Below, in pieces: positions 1-8,381 of a stretch of DNA of 64,000 nt (position 1 is its first letter; each line of letters starts with the position of its first letter). Both the position numbers and the translations under genes were made by a program. The DNA is from Streptomyces sp. NBC_00663 (lineage in GTDB: Bacteria; Actinomycetota; Actinomycetes; Streptomycetales; Streptomycetaceae). The notes beneath the pieces were generated by a model that saw only the letters and a program-made list of their open reading frames with translations, was not told the DNA's origin and did no database searches. The stretch spans positions 930,001-994,000 of the forward strand of contig NZ_CP109027.1 in the NCBI RefSeq assembly GCF_036226885.1, given 5' to 3'.

Positions 1-554
1 CAGATCCAGCCGTGGTCGGTCTCGACGAAGGCGAAGGTGAAGGCGTCGAAGACCTTGGTGGTGCCGAGCCAGATGTAGTGGTTGCGGCCGGCTCTGACCT
101 CCGTGCCGAAACGGTCGGCGTGTGCGGTGCGCAGCGCGCTGTGGACGCCGTCGCCCGCCACGACCAGGTCGGCGTCGGGCAGGTTCTCCGGGGTGATGCC
201 GTGCTCGAACTCCAGGCGGACGCCGAGCGAGCGGGCGCGGGTGGCGAGGAGTTCCAGGAGGCGGTGGCGGCCGATGCCGTGGCCCTCGTCGCCGTCCTGG
301 CGGGTGGCCAGGTCCCGGACGTGGGCGACGCCGTGGTTCCAGCGCACGGAGTGCTCCTCGACGGCGCGGGCCGACTCGGGGTCGTGTTCGTGCAGCTTGT
401 CGAGCAGTCCGCGCCAGTAGGTGACGCCCCAGCCGTAGGTCGAGCCCTCGGGATTGCGCTCGTGGACGGTGATGTCGTGGGACGGGTCCCGCAGCTTGAG
501 CAGGATCGACAGATACAGGCCGGCGGGCCCGCCTCCGACACAGGCGACCTTCAC
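1..554 (-). CDS. FAD-dependent aryl-CoA-type monooxygenase, N-terminal part (runs off the window)
   Basis: Only the first ~184 residues are inside the window. The protein opens with an FAD-binding Rossmann segment (VACVGGGPAGLYLSILLK, with the GGGPAG turn) and carries GWGVTYWRGLL near residue 45 and the DADLVVAGDGVHSALR motif near 130. The last visible stretch (YIWLGTTKVFDAFTFAF) resembles salicylyl-CoA 5-hydroxylase and the monooxygenase half of anthraniloyl-CoA monooxygenase. Those enzymes hydroxylate aromatic CoA esters with NAD(P)H and oxygen in the cytosol. I chose the GTG at 554 because an AGGGG sits just upstream; a GTG at 560 is in frame but has no room for a ribosome site. The substrate is inferred only from family likeness, and any C-terminal domains cannot be seen. 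Confidence 0.75.
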   Translation of the reverse strand, partial: MKVACVGGGPAGLYLSILLKLRDPSHDITVHERNPEGSTYGWGVTYWRGLLDKLHEHDPESARAVEEHSVRWNHGVAHVRDLATRQDGDEGHGIGRHRLLELLATRARSLGVRLEFEHGITPENLPDADLVVAGDGVHSALRTAHADRFGTEVRAGRNHYIWLGTTKVFDAFTFAFVETDHGWI

Positions 555-867
555 GCGCACCCCTGGGAATCACTCAGAGCGGTCATTTGACGACGCAGGG
601 TAGCAGGGGTTTGCGCCAGCTTCCGCGGGTGAGGCAGGTCACCGGCGAGGCGCCGCCGCGCAAAAGATCACCTGCGAGGCGGGGCGCACACGGTGGAATT
701 TCCTCCTCCGGAGCTCAGGGCCGGCCCTTCACAGCAAGATCATCTTCGTTCAAGGTTGCACGAGATATCGGGAATTGTCCGGATCGTAGCCAACCGGTCG
801 CAGTCGCCCCTTCGGCACCGATAGGCATACGGGGTCATCCACCACCCCCTCCGAAAGGACTGCCCCT
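555..867. other. Divergent intergenic region upstream of melC1
   Basis: This 313-bp stretch separates the flavin monooxygenase (leftward) from melC1 (rightward). I see no reading frame with convincing codon use and no strong palindrome. It should hold both promoters. A TTGCAC at 756-761 could be a -35 element for melC, but no good -10 at proper spacing is evident. The melC1 ribosome site GAAAGGA lies at 853-859. Confidence 0.4.
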
Positions 868-1227
868 GTGCCCGAACTGACCCGGCGTCACGCCCTCGCC
901 GCCGCGGCCGCCGTCGCCGCCACGGTCGCCGTCGCCCCGCAGGCCACCGCACACGACCACCACTCCCCCGACACCTTCGACGAGGTCTACAAGGGCCGCC
1001 GGATCCAGGGCCGGCCCGCCACGGGCGGCGGTCACCACCACGGCGCCGACTACGCGGTGTTCATCGACGGGGTCGAGCTGCACCTGATGCGCAACGCCGA
1101 CGGCAGCTGGATCAGCGTCGTCAGCCACTACGACCCGGTGCCCACCCCGAAGGCCGCCGCACGCGCCGCGGTCGACGAACTCCAGGGCGCGGCGCTCCTC
1201 CCGTTCCCGGCGTCCCCGGCCAACTGA
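868..1227 (+). CDS. melC1: Tyrosinase co-factor (copper chaperone) MelC1
   Basis: This 119-residue protein starts with a twin-arginine-like signal ([18 protein letters not shown]) and is followed by a short His-rich mature region ([28 protein letters not shown]). MelC1 proteins deliver copper to apo-tyrosinase and carry it out of the cell through the Tat route, since the tyrosinase itself has no signal. Length and the ending segment are usual for the family. The start is GTG with GAAAGGA 8 bases upstream. melC2 begins 31 bp downstream, giving the classic bicistronic mel operon. Confidence 0.95.
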   Translation: MPELTRRHALAAAAAVAATVAVAPQATAHDHHSPDTFDEVYKGRRIQGRPATGGGHHHGADYAVFIDGVELHLMRNADGSWISVVSHYDPVPTPKAAARAAVDELQGAALLPFPASPAN

Positions 1228-1258
1228 CCTTTCCCGTCACCGCTTTGGAGTACCGCAC

Positions 1259-2083
1259 ATGACCGTCCGCAAGAACCAGGCGAGCCTGTCCGCCGACGAG
1301 AGGCGGCGGTTCGTCGCCGCCGTCCTGGAGCTGAAGCGCAGCGGCCGCTACGACGCCTTCGTCACCACGCACAACGCGTTCATCATGTCCGACACCGACA
1401 ACAGCGAACGTACGGGCCACCGTTCACCGTCGTTCCTGCCCTGGCACCGCAGATACCTGCTGGAGTTCGAGCGGGCCTTGCAGTCGGTGGACGCCTCGGT
1501 CGCGCTGCCGTACTGGGACTGGTCCGTGGACCGCTCCCCGCGTGCCTCACTGTGGGCGCCGGACTTCCTCGGCGGCACCGGCCGCAGCCGGGACGGCCAG
1601 GTGACGGACGGCCCGTTCGCCGCCTCGACGGGCAACTGGCCGATATCCGTGCGGGTGGACGGCCGTACGTTCCTGCGCCGCTCGCTCGGCACCTCCGTGC
1701 GCGAGCTGCCGACACGGGCGGAGGTCGACTCCGTGCTGGCGATGGCGACGTACGACATGGCGCCCTGGAACAGCGCGTCGGACGGCTTCCGCAACCACCT
1801 GGAGGGCTGGCGCGGGGTCAATCTGCACAACCGGGTCCATGTCTGGGTCGGCGGCCAGATGGCGACCGGTGTCTCCCCCAACGACCCGGTGTTCTGGCTG
1901 CACCACGCCTACGTCGACAAGCTGTGGGCCGAGTGGCAGCGCAGGCACCCCGGCTCGGGGTATCTGCCGACCGCCGGGACACCGGACGTGGTGGACCTCG
2001 GCGAGACGATGAAGCCCTGGAACGACGTACGCCCGGCGGACCTGCTGGACCACCGGGCGCACTACACCTTCGACACCGACTGA
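1259..2083 (+). CDS. melC2: Tyrosinase MelC2 (monophenol monooxygenase)
   Basis: A 274-residue type-3 copper enzyme that oxidises tyrosine and L-DOPA to quinones that form melanin. All six copper ligands can be placed: His38 (TTHNAF), His54 and His63 (GHRSPSFLPWHRRYLLEFE) for CuA, and His190, His194 (NLHNRVHVW) and His216 (DPVFWLHHAYVDKLW) for CuB. There is no signal peptide, as expected for a protein exported together with MelC1. The ATG has TTGGAG upstream at 1245-1250. Its stop codon directly abuts the stop of the opposite-strand RNase H-like gene with no spacer. Confidence 0.97.
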   Translation: MTVRKNQASLSADERRRFVAAVLELKRSGRYDAFVTTHNAFIMSDTDNSERTGHRSPSFLPWHRRYLLEFERALQSVDASVALPYWDWSVDRSPRASLWAPDFLGGTGRSRDGQVTDGPFAASTGNWPISVRVDGRTFLRRSLGTSVRELPTRAEVDSVLAMATYDMAPWNSASDGFRNHLEGWRGVNLHNRVHVWVGGQMATGVSPNDPVFWLHHAYVDKLWAEWQRRHPGSGYLPTAGTPDVVDLGETMKPWNDVRPADLLDHRAHYTFDTD

Positions 2084-2770
2084 TCAGGCCCCTGCCGTAC
2101 GGCACTCCGGGTGGCCCCAGCCCTGGTCGTTCTTGGCGATGTCCGCGCCCGCGGCGTAGGGGCGGCCGCACATGCAGCGGCCGGGGAACTTCGCCTTGAT
2201 CGTGCGGGACGAGGAGGCCGAACCACCGCTTCGCCGGGGCGACTTGGCCTTGGCGGGGCGGGAGGTCTTCGGGGTGTCGGGCGAGGGCGGCGGCTCGGGT
2301 GAGCCGTGGTCGCTGCCCGCGGGCTCCTGGATCGTGGCCGCCTGGCTGGCGGCGCGGTCGGCGAAGTCGTTCAGTCGGTCGCCGTCGACCTGGTGGGCGG
2401 GGACGTAACGGAAGTCGACCGTGCGGCCGTCGAGGAGTTCGTCGATGCGCACGACCAGTTCCTGGTTGGCGACCGGCTTGCCCGCGGACGTCTTCCAGCC
2501 GTTGCGCTTCCAGCCGGGGAGCCAGGTGGTGACGGCCTTCATGGCGTACTGGGAGTCCATCCGGATCTCCAGCGGCACGTCCGGGGCGACCGCGGTCAGC
2601 AGGCGTTCCAGCGCGGTGAGTTCCGCGACGTTGTTGGTGGCCCTGCCGAGCGGCCCCGCCTCCCAGCGGGCCGGGGTCTCCGTCTCGTCGGCGACGACCC
2701 AGGCCCAGCCGGCCGGTCCGGGGTTTCCCTTCGATGCACCGTCGCACGCGGCCACCACACGTTCACGCAT
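2084..2770 (-). CDS. Ribonuclease H-like protein with C-terminal extension
   Basis: 228 residues. Residues ~1-145 form an RNase HI fold: ACDGASKGNPGPAGW at the N-terminus (first catalytic Asp), NVAELTALERLL (Glu), IRMDSQYAMKAV (Asp) and VPAHQVDGDRLNDFADRAA (helix with the last acidic residue). Such enzymes cut RNA in RNA-DNA hybrids. The remaining ~80 residues are a Pro/Ser/Lys-rich linker and a small tail with Cys residues (FPGRCMCGRPYAAG, HPECRTAGA) that could bind a metal. I start at the ATG at 2770; an ATG at 2782 is in frame and neither has a clear ribosome site. The gene meets melC2 tail to tail. Confidence 0.85.
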   Translation of the reverse strand: MRERVVAACDGASKGNPGPAGWAWVVADETETPARWEAGPLGRATNNVAELTALERLLTAVAPDVPLEIRMDSQYAMKAVTTWLPGWKRNGWKTSAGKPVANQELVVRIDELLDGRTVDFRYVPAHQVDGDRLNDFADRAASQAATIQEPAGSDHGSPEPPPSPDTPKTSRPAKAKSPRRSGGSASSSRTIKAKFPGRCMCGRPYAAGADIAKNDQGWGHPECRTAGA

Positions 2771-2823
2771 GGGACCGATCATGCCACGGCCGGAAGAGGC
2801 GACGGGCAACCGGGCCCGGGACC

Positions 2824-3618
2824 TCACACCTCGCTGATCTTGGGCATCTCGCCCTCGGTCGTCGACATGTCGATGACCGAGAAGCTCGCGCCCTGCGGGT
2901 CGCTGAGGGCGGCGAACCGGCCGAAGGGGCTGTTCACCGGGCCGAAGCGCAGGGTGCCACCGAGCTTGGTGGCCTTGGCGACGGCGTCGTCGCAGTCGGC
3001 GACCGCGAAGTAGACGTTGATGTACGAGGGGACCTCCGGCGGGAACTCCTCCGTCATCTTCATCCGGCCGACGACCGTCTTCTCGCCGACGTCGAACATG
3101 CGGAAGTCCATCGAGTCGTCCTCCATCCGCTTCATGGAGTACGGGAAGACGGCCGGGAAGAACGCGTCCACCTTGTCGGGGTCCCGCGTGAAGATCTCCG
3201 CCCAGGCGTACGCACCAGGGGTGCCGACGGCCTCGAAGCCCTCGTGGACACCGGCCTGCCACACGCCGAACACGGCGCCGCCCGGGTCCCGGCCCAGGCA
3301 CATGGTGCCGAAGTCGCCGACCGCCATGGGCTCCATCAGGACCTCGCCGCCGTTGTCGCGGATCTTGGCCGCGGTGGCCGCCGCGTCCGGGCTGGCGAAG
3401 TACAGGCACCACTGCGAGTGCCCCTCCTGCCCGGGCATCGGCGGGACGACGGCCGCGACCGCCTTGCCGCCCGCGTAGGCCTGCGTGTAATTGCCGTACT
3501 CCGACGACGCCTCGCCGAAGGTCCAGCCGAGGACGTCGCCGTAGAAGGTCTTGGCGCCCTCCACGTCACTGAACATCGCGTCGGCCCAACAGGGGGTTCC
3601 CTCAGGTTGTACGGCCAT
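2824..3618 (-). CDS. Two-domain VOC (glyoxalase/bleomycin-resistance fold) protein
   Basis: 264 residues made of two vicinal-oxygen-chelate modules. The first (residues ~8-125) has PCWADAMFSDVEGAKTFYGDVLGW and ends GGAVFGVWQ. The second (~135-255) has GAYAWAEIFTRDPDKVDAFFPAVF and ends DPQGASFSVID. Such fused VOC proteins are common in streptomycetes; members bind metals, antibiotics or small substrates, and the activity of this one cannot be told from sequence. The ATG has GAGAGGG upstream. It lies 53 bp upstream of the RNase H-like gene on the same strand. Confidence 0.85.
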   Translation of the reverse strand: MAVQPEGTPCWADAMFSDVEGAKTFYGDVLGWTFGEASSEYGNYTQAYAGGKAVAAVVPPMPGQEGHSQWCLYFASPDAAATAAKIRDNGGEVLMEPMAVGDFGTMCLGRDPGGAVFGVWQAGVHEGFEAVGTPGAYAWAEIFTRDPDKVDAFFPAVFPYSMKRMEDDSMDFRMFDVGEKTVVGRMKMTEEFPPEVPSYINVYFAVADCDDAVAKATKLGGTLRFGPVNSPFGRFAALSDPQGASFSVIDMSTTEGEMPKISEV

Positions 3619-3723
3619 GGTGGCGGCCCTCTCCGATTCGGTGGGTGGTCCGGTTCCTCACGCTAGCCACGTGTCCGCCGGGCCGCGCGTCGAACGGTGG
3701 TTCCCGCGCCGGGACCCGACCCC

Positions 3724-3753
3724 TTGACTCAGGGCGTTCGGTTGGGCGAGTTT
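3724..3753 (+). promoter_or_regulatory. Possible promoter of the arabinofuranosidase gene
   Basis: TTGACT at 3724-3729 matches a vegetative -35 element. A weak -10-like GAGTTT lies 18 bases downstream at 3748-3753. The LacI-type palindrome at 3761-3778 would then cover the transcription start. The -10 is poor, so the exact start is uncertain. Confidence 0.4.
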
Positions 3754-3760
3754 TAGTGAC

Positions 3761-3778
3761 GGGTTTAACGATAAACCC
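3761..3778. promoter_or_regulatory. LacI-family operator upstream of abfA
   Basis: GGGTTTAACGATAAACCC is an 18-bp palindrome with 7-bp perfect arms, one mismatched pair and a central CG. The central CpG in an A/T-rich core is typical of LacI-family operators. It lies 33 bp before the abfA start, and a LacI-type regulator is encoded just downstream of abfA, so repression by that protein is the simplest reading. Confidence 0.7.
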
Positions 3779-3810
3779 GATCAGCCGAACCTCGTCCTGG
3801 AGCGCGCCCA

Positions 3811-5328
3811 GTGTCAGACAGCACCGCGGTCATCAACCTCGACATCGAGGGTCCGACGATCAGCCGCCATCTCTACGGTCATTTCGCCGAGCATCTCGGC
3901 CGCTGCGTCTACGGCGGGTTCTGGGTCGGCCAGGACTCGCCGATCCCGAACGAGGGCGGCATCCGCCTGGATGTCGTCGAGGCCCTGCGTGCCCTGCATA
4001 TTCCGAACCTGCGCTGGCCGGGCGGGTGTTTCGCGGACGAGTACCACTGGAAGGACGGCATCGGCCCGCGCGAGCAGCGCCCGACCATGGTCAACACCCA
4101 CTGGGGCGACGTCGAGGAGAACAACCACTTCGGCACCCACGAGTTCATGGCCCTGTGCGAACTGCTGGGCGCCGAGCCCTACATCAACGGCAACGTCGGC
4201 TCCGGCACGGTGCAGGAGATGAGCGAGTGGGTCGAATACCTCACCCGCGCCGGCGACAGCCCCATGGTCCGCCTGCGCAAGGCCAACGGGCGCCAGGAGC
4301 CCTGGCGGGTGAAGTTCTGGGGCATCGGCAACGAGACCTGGGGCTGCGGCGGCAACATGCGCGCCGAGTACTCCGCCGACCTGGCCCGCCAGTACGCCAC
4401 GTACTGCCGCGACCACGGCGACAACAAGCTCTACCGCATCGCCTCGGGTGCCTCGGACGCCGACTACAAATGGACCGAGACGCTGATGCAGCAGATCAGC
4501 TGCTTCGGCTGCGAGGCCACACCGCGCAACTTCTTCCAGGGCATCTCGCTCCACTACTACACGCTGTCCGGCCCGTGGGAGGCGAAGGGCAGCGCCACCG
4601 TCTTCGACACCGACGACTACTACCGCACGATGGCCGCGGCTCAACGCATCGACCGGATCATCGCGGGTCACTCCACGGTCATGGACGTCTACGACCCCGG
4701 CCGCACGGTCGGTCTGGTGCTGGACGAGTGGGGCACCTGGTGGGATGTGGAGCCGGGCACCAACCCGGGGTTCCTGTTCCAGCAGAACACCCTGCGCGAC
4801 GCGCTCGTCGCCTCCACCCACTTCGACATCTTCCACAAGCACGCGGCCCGGCTGCACATGGCCAACATCGCCCAGACCGTCAACGTCCTCCAGGCGATGG
4901 TCCTCACCGACGGCGACGCCCTCGTCCTCACCCCGACCTACCACGTCTTCGAGATGAACAAGGGCCACCAGGACGCCACTTCACTCACCGTCCACCTCAA
5001 GTCGGACCGCAGTCGCCGCACCGTCGGTGACGCGGAGCTGGAGACCCTGTCCGCCTCCGCCAGCGTCAAGGACGGCGCGGTGCTCATCTCGCTGTCCAAC
5101 CTCGACGCGGAGGAGCCCGCGCGGGTGACGCTCGACCTGCGTGGGGGCGCCATCGGCGGGACGACCGGCCGCATCCTCACCGCCGACAAGCTCCAGGACC
5201 ACAACGCCCCCGGCACGCCGGAGACGGTGGCTCCGCGCCCCTTCGACGACCTCAGGACGACCGACCAGGGGCTCGTCCTCACCCTGCCGCCGCACTCCTT
5301 CGTCACCGTCCAGGGCCGGCTGGCCTGA
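3811..5328 (+). CDS. abfA: GH51 alpha-L-arabinofuranosidase
   Basis: 505 residues, the usual length for an intracellular GH51 enzyme; it removes terminal arabinofuranose from arabinan or arabinoxylan oligomers. The acid/base is Glu175 in [12 protein letters not shown] and the nucleophile is Glu306 in [12 protein letters not shown] beta-sandwich tail follows residue ~400. There is no signal peptide, so it acts on imported oligosaccharides. The start is GTG at 3811 with CTGGAG upstream. A LacI-type operator precedes it and the LacI-type regulator gene follows 64 bp later, a compact sugar-induced unit without its own transporter in this window. Confidence 0.95.
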   Translation: MSDSTAVINLDIEGPTISRHLYGHFAEHLGRCVYGGFWVGQDSPIPNEGGIRLDVVEALRALHIPNLRWPGGCFADEYHWKDGIGPREQRPTMVNTHWGDVEENNHFGTHEFMALCELLGAEPYINGNVGSGTVQEMSEWVEYLTRAGDSPMVRLRKANGRQEPWRVKFWGIGNETWGCGGNMRAEYSADLARQYATYCRDHGDNKLYRIASGASDADYKWTETLMQQISCFGCEATPRNFFQGISLHYYTLSGPWEAKGSATVFDTDDYYRTMAAAQRIDRIIAGHSTVMDVYDPGRTVGLVLDEWGTWWDVEPGTNPGFLFQQNTLRDALVASTHFDIFHKHAARLHMANIAQTVNVLQAMVLTDGDALVLTPTYHVFEMNKGHQDATSLTVHLKSDRSRRTVGDAELETLSASASVKDGAVLISLSNLDAEEPARVTLDLRGGAIGGTTGRILTADKLQDHNAPGTPETVAPRPFDDLRTTDQGLVLTLPPHSFVTVQGRLA

Positions 5329-5392
5329 GCCGCGCCCCGGGCCGGGGTGTAATGGTTCCGAGGAACTCGGCGGCGCGGAACAGGGGGTGACC

Positions 5393-6409
5393 ATGGCGAC
5401 CATGCAGGACGTGGCGCGGGCGGCCGGCGTTTCGGCGATGACCGTGTCCAATGTCATCAACGGTCACTCCAAGGTGAGTGAGGCGACGCGGGAGAAGGTC
5501 CTCAAGGCCATGGTCCGCCTCGACTACCGCGTCAACGTCTCCGCCCGCAATCTCCGCAAGGGCCGTACGGGCACCATCGGGCTGGCCGTCCCGGAGGTGG
5601 ACAGCCCCTACTACGGACGGCTGGCCGCGGCCATCATCGCCACGGCCGCGCCGCTCGGCCTGCGGGTCGCCATCGAGCAGACCTACGCCCTGCGGGAGAG
5701 CGAACTCGAGGCGCTGGCCCTGTCCCGCAACCGTCTCTACGACGGGCTCATCCTCAGCACGGTGGGCATGGGGCCGCAGGACACCGAGTGGCTGACCATG
5801 GACCACCCGGTGGTCATCCTGGGCGAGCGGATCTTCGGCGGCCCGGTGGACCACGTGGCGATGCCCAACGTCGACGCCTCCCGGGCCGCCACCCGCCATC
5901 TCGTCGAACGGGGCTGTCGGCGCATCGCGTTCGTGAGTGGCGCGGTCGGCGAGGAGGTCGACGTGTCGAGCCTGCGCCACAGCGGGTACCGGCAGGCTCT
6001 GGAGGAGGCCGGTCTGGTCCCGGACCCGGTTCTGCACCGACGGCTGGCGGCCTTCTCGCTGGCCGAAGGGGCGCGCTGCGCCCGGGAGATGGTGGCGAGC
6101 GGGCTCGACTTCGACGGGGTGTTCTGTGTGACCGACACCGTGGCCATGGGGGTGCTGCGCGGGCTGGCCGATGCCGGGGTGCGGGTACCGGAGCAGGTCA
6201 AGGTGATGGGCTTCGACAACGTCTCCGAGAGCGGGTTTCTGGTGCCGTCCCTGTCCACCGTCGACCCGGACCACGACACGATGGCGGAACGGGCCGTAGG
6301 CCTCCTGGTCCGGCGGATCGAGGGGACCGGGTCCCGGCCGGAGCCGGAGGAGTTCGTCAGTCAATTCACGGTGGTGGTACGGGAGTCCACGGGCGACGAT
6401 CCGGCATGA
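5393..6409 (+). CDS. LacI-family transcriptional regulator (likely abfA repressor)
   Basis: 338 residues. The N-terminal helix-turn-helix reads MQDVARAAGVSAMTVSNVINGHSKVSEATRE, followed by the hinge and a periplasmic-binding-like sensor domain (from about TIGLAVPEVDSPYY to the C-terminus, with VFCVTDTVAMGVLRGL and VMGFDNVSESGFLVPSL). The ATG at 5393 has AGGGGG 5 bases upstream. Its place directly after the arabinofuranosidase gene and the LacI-type palindrome before that gene suggest it represses abfA, with arabinose or an arabino-oligomer as inducer; the ligand is inference. Confidence 0.92.
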   Translation: MATMQDVARAAGVSAMTVSNVINGHSKVSEATREKVLKAMVRLDYRVNVSARNLRKGRTGTIGLAVPEVDSPYYGRLAAAIIATAAPLGLRVAIEQTYALRESELEALALSRNRLYDGLILSTVGMGPQDTEWLTMDHPVVILGERIFGGPVDHVAMPNVDASRAATRHLVERGCRRIAFVSGAVGEEVDVSSLRHSGYRQALEEAGLVPDPVLHRRLAAFSLAEGARCAREMVASGLDFDGVFCVTDTVAMGVLRGLADAGVRVPEQVKVMGFDNVSESGFLVPSLSTVDPDHDTMAERAVGLLVRRIEGTGSRPEPEEFVSQFTVVVRESTGDDPA

Positions 6410-6493
6410 CTTCCGAAGGCCTCCGCCCTCACCAAGAGACGGTGGCAAGGTCCGTGTCGCCGCGGAGTTCGGCGATGAGCGGGCCGTTCGTGA

Positions 6494-6658
6494 CCGGCCC
6501 GCCCGCACGGCGACGGGCTGCGGCTCATCTCCGTGTCCGGATTCAGCCAGGGCGCCGACCGCACCCAGTCCCGTACCGCGGGCTTCGACGCGCACCTGGC
6601 CAAGCCGCTGCCACCGAACGACCTCCTCGACCTGCTGGAGCGCTACGCCCGCCCGTAG
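6494..6658 (+). pseudogene. Remnant of a response-regulator receiver domain
   Basis: An open segment of about 54 codons encodes LRLISVSGFSQGADR, AGFDAHLAKPLP and LLDLLERYARP. This matches the C-terminal half of a CheY-like receiver domain: beta-4 with its Ser, the conserved Lys-Pro (AKPL) and helix 5. An in-frame stop lies just upstream (6491) and there is no start or phosphoacceptor Asp half. It looks like the stump of a hybrid kinase or response regulator left after a deletion. Confidence 0.55.
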
Positions 6659-6748
6659 CCCCGTCCCGACCGGCGAGGGTCTTCCCCCTTGCACCCGGCT
6701 GTGCTTGCCTGGGGAGCCGTTTACGGTGTCCGGGGCGGGAGTTGCCGC

Positions 6749-7642
6749 ATGCGCAAGCCGTGGATCGTGGGGTTACTGCTGGCCGGAGCGCTGCTCGGCG
6801 CGTGCGGGGACCCGGAGTCCGGACCGGAGGCGCCGCCGCCCTCGGTCACCGCGGGCACCACCCACCAACGTGCCGCCGCCGGCCCCAGCGCCCCGGCGAA
6901 GGCGCCGAAGGTGCTCTATCTCGGGGACTCCCTCGCGATGGAGGCGCAGAAGGTGCTCGGTCAGCAGCTGCGCCGGGATCTGCGGGCCGACTACACGAGC
7001 CGCCCGTACTCGGGGACGACGGTCTGCGACTACCTGGAGGGCACCGGCGCGAAGTCCCTCGTACCGGACGCCGACAAGGCGGCGGCGCTGGTGCGGTCGC
7101 TGCGTCCGGACTATGTGGTGCTCCAGTTCTGGGGCAACGCGTGGGGCTACACCTGGTGCATGGACGGCATCACGCACGCCGACGACCCGGCCACGTACTA
7201 CAAGCGGTACCGGGCCGACATGGCCCGGCTGACCGAGCAGATCGCCGCCGCGGGCGGCGCCGCGCGGCCGCGGATCGTGTGGGTGGCGCAGGGGCCGGAC
7301 CCGATCACCCCCGACCGGGTCCGGCGCGTCAACGAGCTGTACGAGAAGCAGGCCGCCGCCTCCGGGGACGTCGTCGCGGACGCGGGGGCCCGGGTGAGCG
7401 CGGCCGGGGCCCGCTACAGCTGGGTCCAGTACCTGCCGTGCGACGCCTACGAGCACGAGCACCCCGACTACTGCACCGAGCCGGGCCGGGACCGGACCGC
7501 CCTGCATCTCGACAAGGACTATCTGCACTTCTGTCTGGCGCCCACGACGTCCACGCCGAAGCCGTGCCCGATCCGCTCGCCCGGCATCCTGCGCATCGCC
7601 CGGGAGATCACCCGGGTGATCTCCCGGACCCCGGCCGGCTGA
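6749..7642 (+). CDS. SGNH/GDSL-type lipoprotein
   Basis: 297 residues. The N-terminus is a lipoprotein signal (MRKPWIVGLLLAGALLGAC, lipobox LGAC), then a Pro/Ala-rich linker. The domain begins VLYLGDSLAMEAQKVL, which has the GDSL-like block I of SGNH hydrolases; the block with catalytic Asp/His is probably DKDYLHFCL near the end. Several Cys residues (VCDYLEG, TWCMDG, LPCDAY, DYCTEPG, FCLAP, KPCPI) suggest disulfides. It should sit on the outer face of the membrane and may act on acyl groups of glycans. The ATG follows GGGAG by 6 bases; an upstream TTG is in frame but ignored. Confidence 0.8.
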   Translation: MRKPWIVGLLLAGALLGACGDPESGPEAPPPSVTAGTTHQRAAAGPSAPAKAPKVLYLGDSLAMEAQKVLGQQLRRDLRADYTSRPYSGTTVCDYLEGTGAKSLVPDADKAAALVRSLRPDYVVLQFWGNAWGYTWCMDGITHADDPATYYKRYRADMARLTEQIAAAGGAARPRIVWVAQGPDPITPDRVRRVNELYEKQAAASGDVVADAGARVSAAGARYSWVQYLPCDAYEHEHPDYCTEPGRDRTALHLDKDYLHFCLAPTTSTPKPCPIRSPGILRIAREITRVISRTPAG

Positions 7643-7645
7643 CGC

Positions 7646-8128
7646 TCACTCGCCCGCGTAGACCCGCTCCAGCTCGGCCTTGTCGAACTTGCCCATCGCC
7701 ATGAACGCCTTGGTCACCCGGGTCGCCTTCGCCGGGTCCGGGTCGCTGATCATGGCGATCAGGTTGTCCGGGACGATCTGCCAGGACACGCCGTACTTGT
7801 CCTTGAGCCAGCCGCAGGGGCCGGGCTCTCCGCCGTTCTCGGTGAGCTTGGCCCAGTAGTAGTCGATCTCCTCCTGGTTCTCGCAGAAGAGCTGGAAGGA
7901 GACCGCCTCGGTGAACTTGAACTGCGGTCCGCCGTTCAGCGCGACGAACTTGTGGCCGTTGGCCGTGAAGTCCACGGCCATCACGGAACCGGGCTCGCCC
8001 ATCCCGGCCTCGTTGACCCGGGCGACCGAGCCGATGCTGGAGTTCTTGAAGATCGAGACGTAGTAGTGGGCGGCCTCCTCGGCCTGGCCGTCGAACCAGA
8101 GACACGTGGTGAAACCGTCGGTTGCCAT
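7646..8128 (-). CDS. VOC-fold protein of the PhnB / '3-demethylubiquinone methyltransferase-like' family
   Basis: 160 residues with the family pattern TTCLWFDGQAEEAAHYYVSIFKNSSI, PGSVMAVDFTANGHKFVALNGGP, CENQEEIDYYWAKLTENG and CGWLKDKYGVSWQIVP. Despite the old database name these proteins are not methyltransferases; they have the glyoxalase-like fold and an unknown substrate. The ATG has CAGGAGGA upstream. It converges on the SGNH lipoprotein gene with 3 bp between the stops. Confidence 0.85.
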   Translation of the reverse strand: MATDGFTTCLWFDGQAEEAAHYYVSIFKNSSIGSVARVNEAGMGEPGSVMAVDFTANGHKFVALNGGPQFKFTEAVSFQLFCENQEEIDYYWAKLTENGGEPGPCGWLKDKYGVSWQIVPDNLIAMISDPDPAKATRVTKAFMAMGKFDKAELERVYAGE

Positions 8129-8270
8129 GAGTTCCTCCTGGGGCGTGGATCCGCTGTCATGGGTGTCGACTGATCCATGCCGCGAAACTCATCGGCGGCA
8201 CTGCCGACCGCCCCGAACGGCCGACAGATCCGTCCTGCCATCCGGGCGCACCGGCGGACTGTCGGTCGGG

Positions 8271-8306
8271 TTCTCTGCCCGTGGCGAATCTGCCACGGGC
8301 AGAGAA
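8271..8306. promoter_or_regulatory. PopR/ClgR-type operator upstream of clpP3
   Basis: A perfect inverted repeat has 15-bp arms (8271-8285 and 8292-8306) around the 6-base loop GAATCT. Inside it, TCTGCC-acg-GGCAGA at 8289-8303 matches the TCTGCC-N3-GGCAGA box that I recall as the PopR site of Streptomyces clpP3 promoters. A second, half-degenerate copy, TCTGCC-cgt-GGCGAA, lies at 8274-8288. The site is 75 bp before the clpP3 start. The probable regulator is encoded at 9640-10026. Confidence 0.8.
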
Positions 8307-8381
8307 ATCGCCTACCGGCGGCCGGTCGGGTCAAGAGTGAGGTCGACGGCATCCCCGACCACTCCGTACGGAGGCGAACCG

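Noticed and set aside
835..1128. Long opposite-strand frames over melC1 and melC2
   Set aside because: High GC leaves several frames open. These have no family motifs, and the forward frames carry complete copper-ligand sets.
4981..5460. Antisense frame over the end of abfA
   Set aside because: Low-complexity Arg/Ala/Gly composition and no start site; a shadow of the sense gene.
8289..8303. Possible transcription terminator in the clpP3 upstream hairpin
   Set aside because: It lies upstream of the gene, has no T-tract and contains a PopR-type box, so an operator is more likely.
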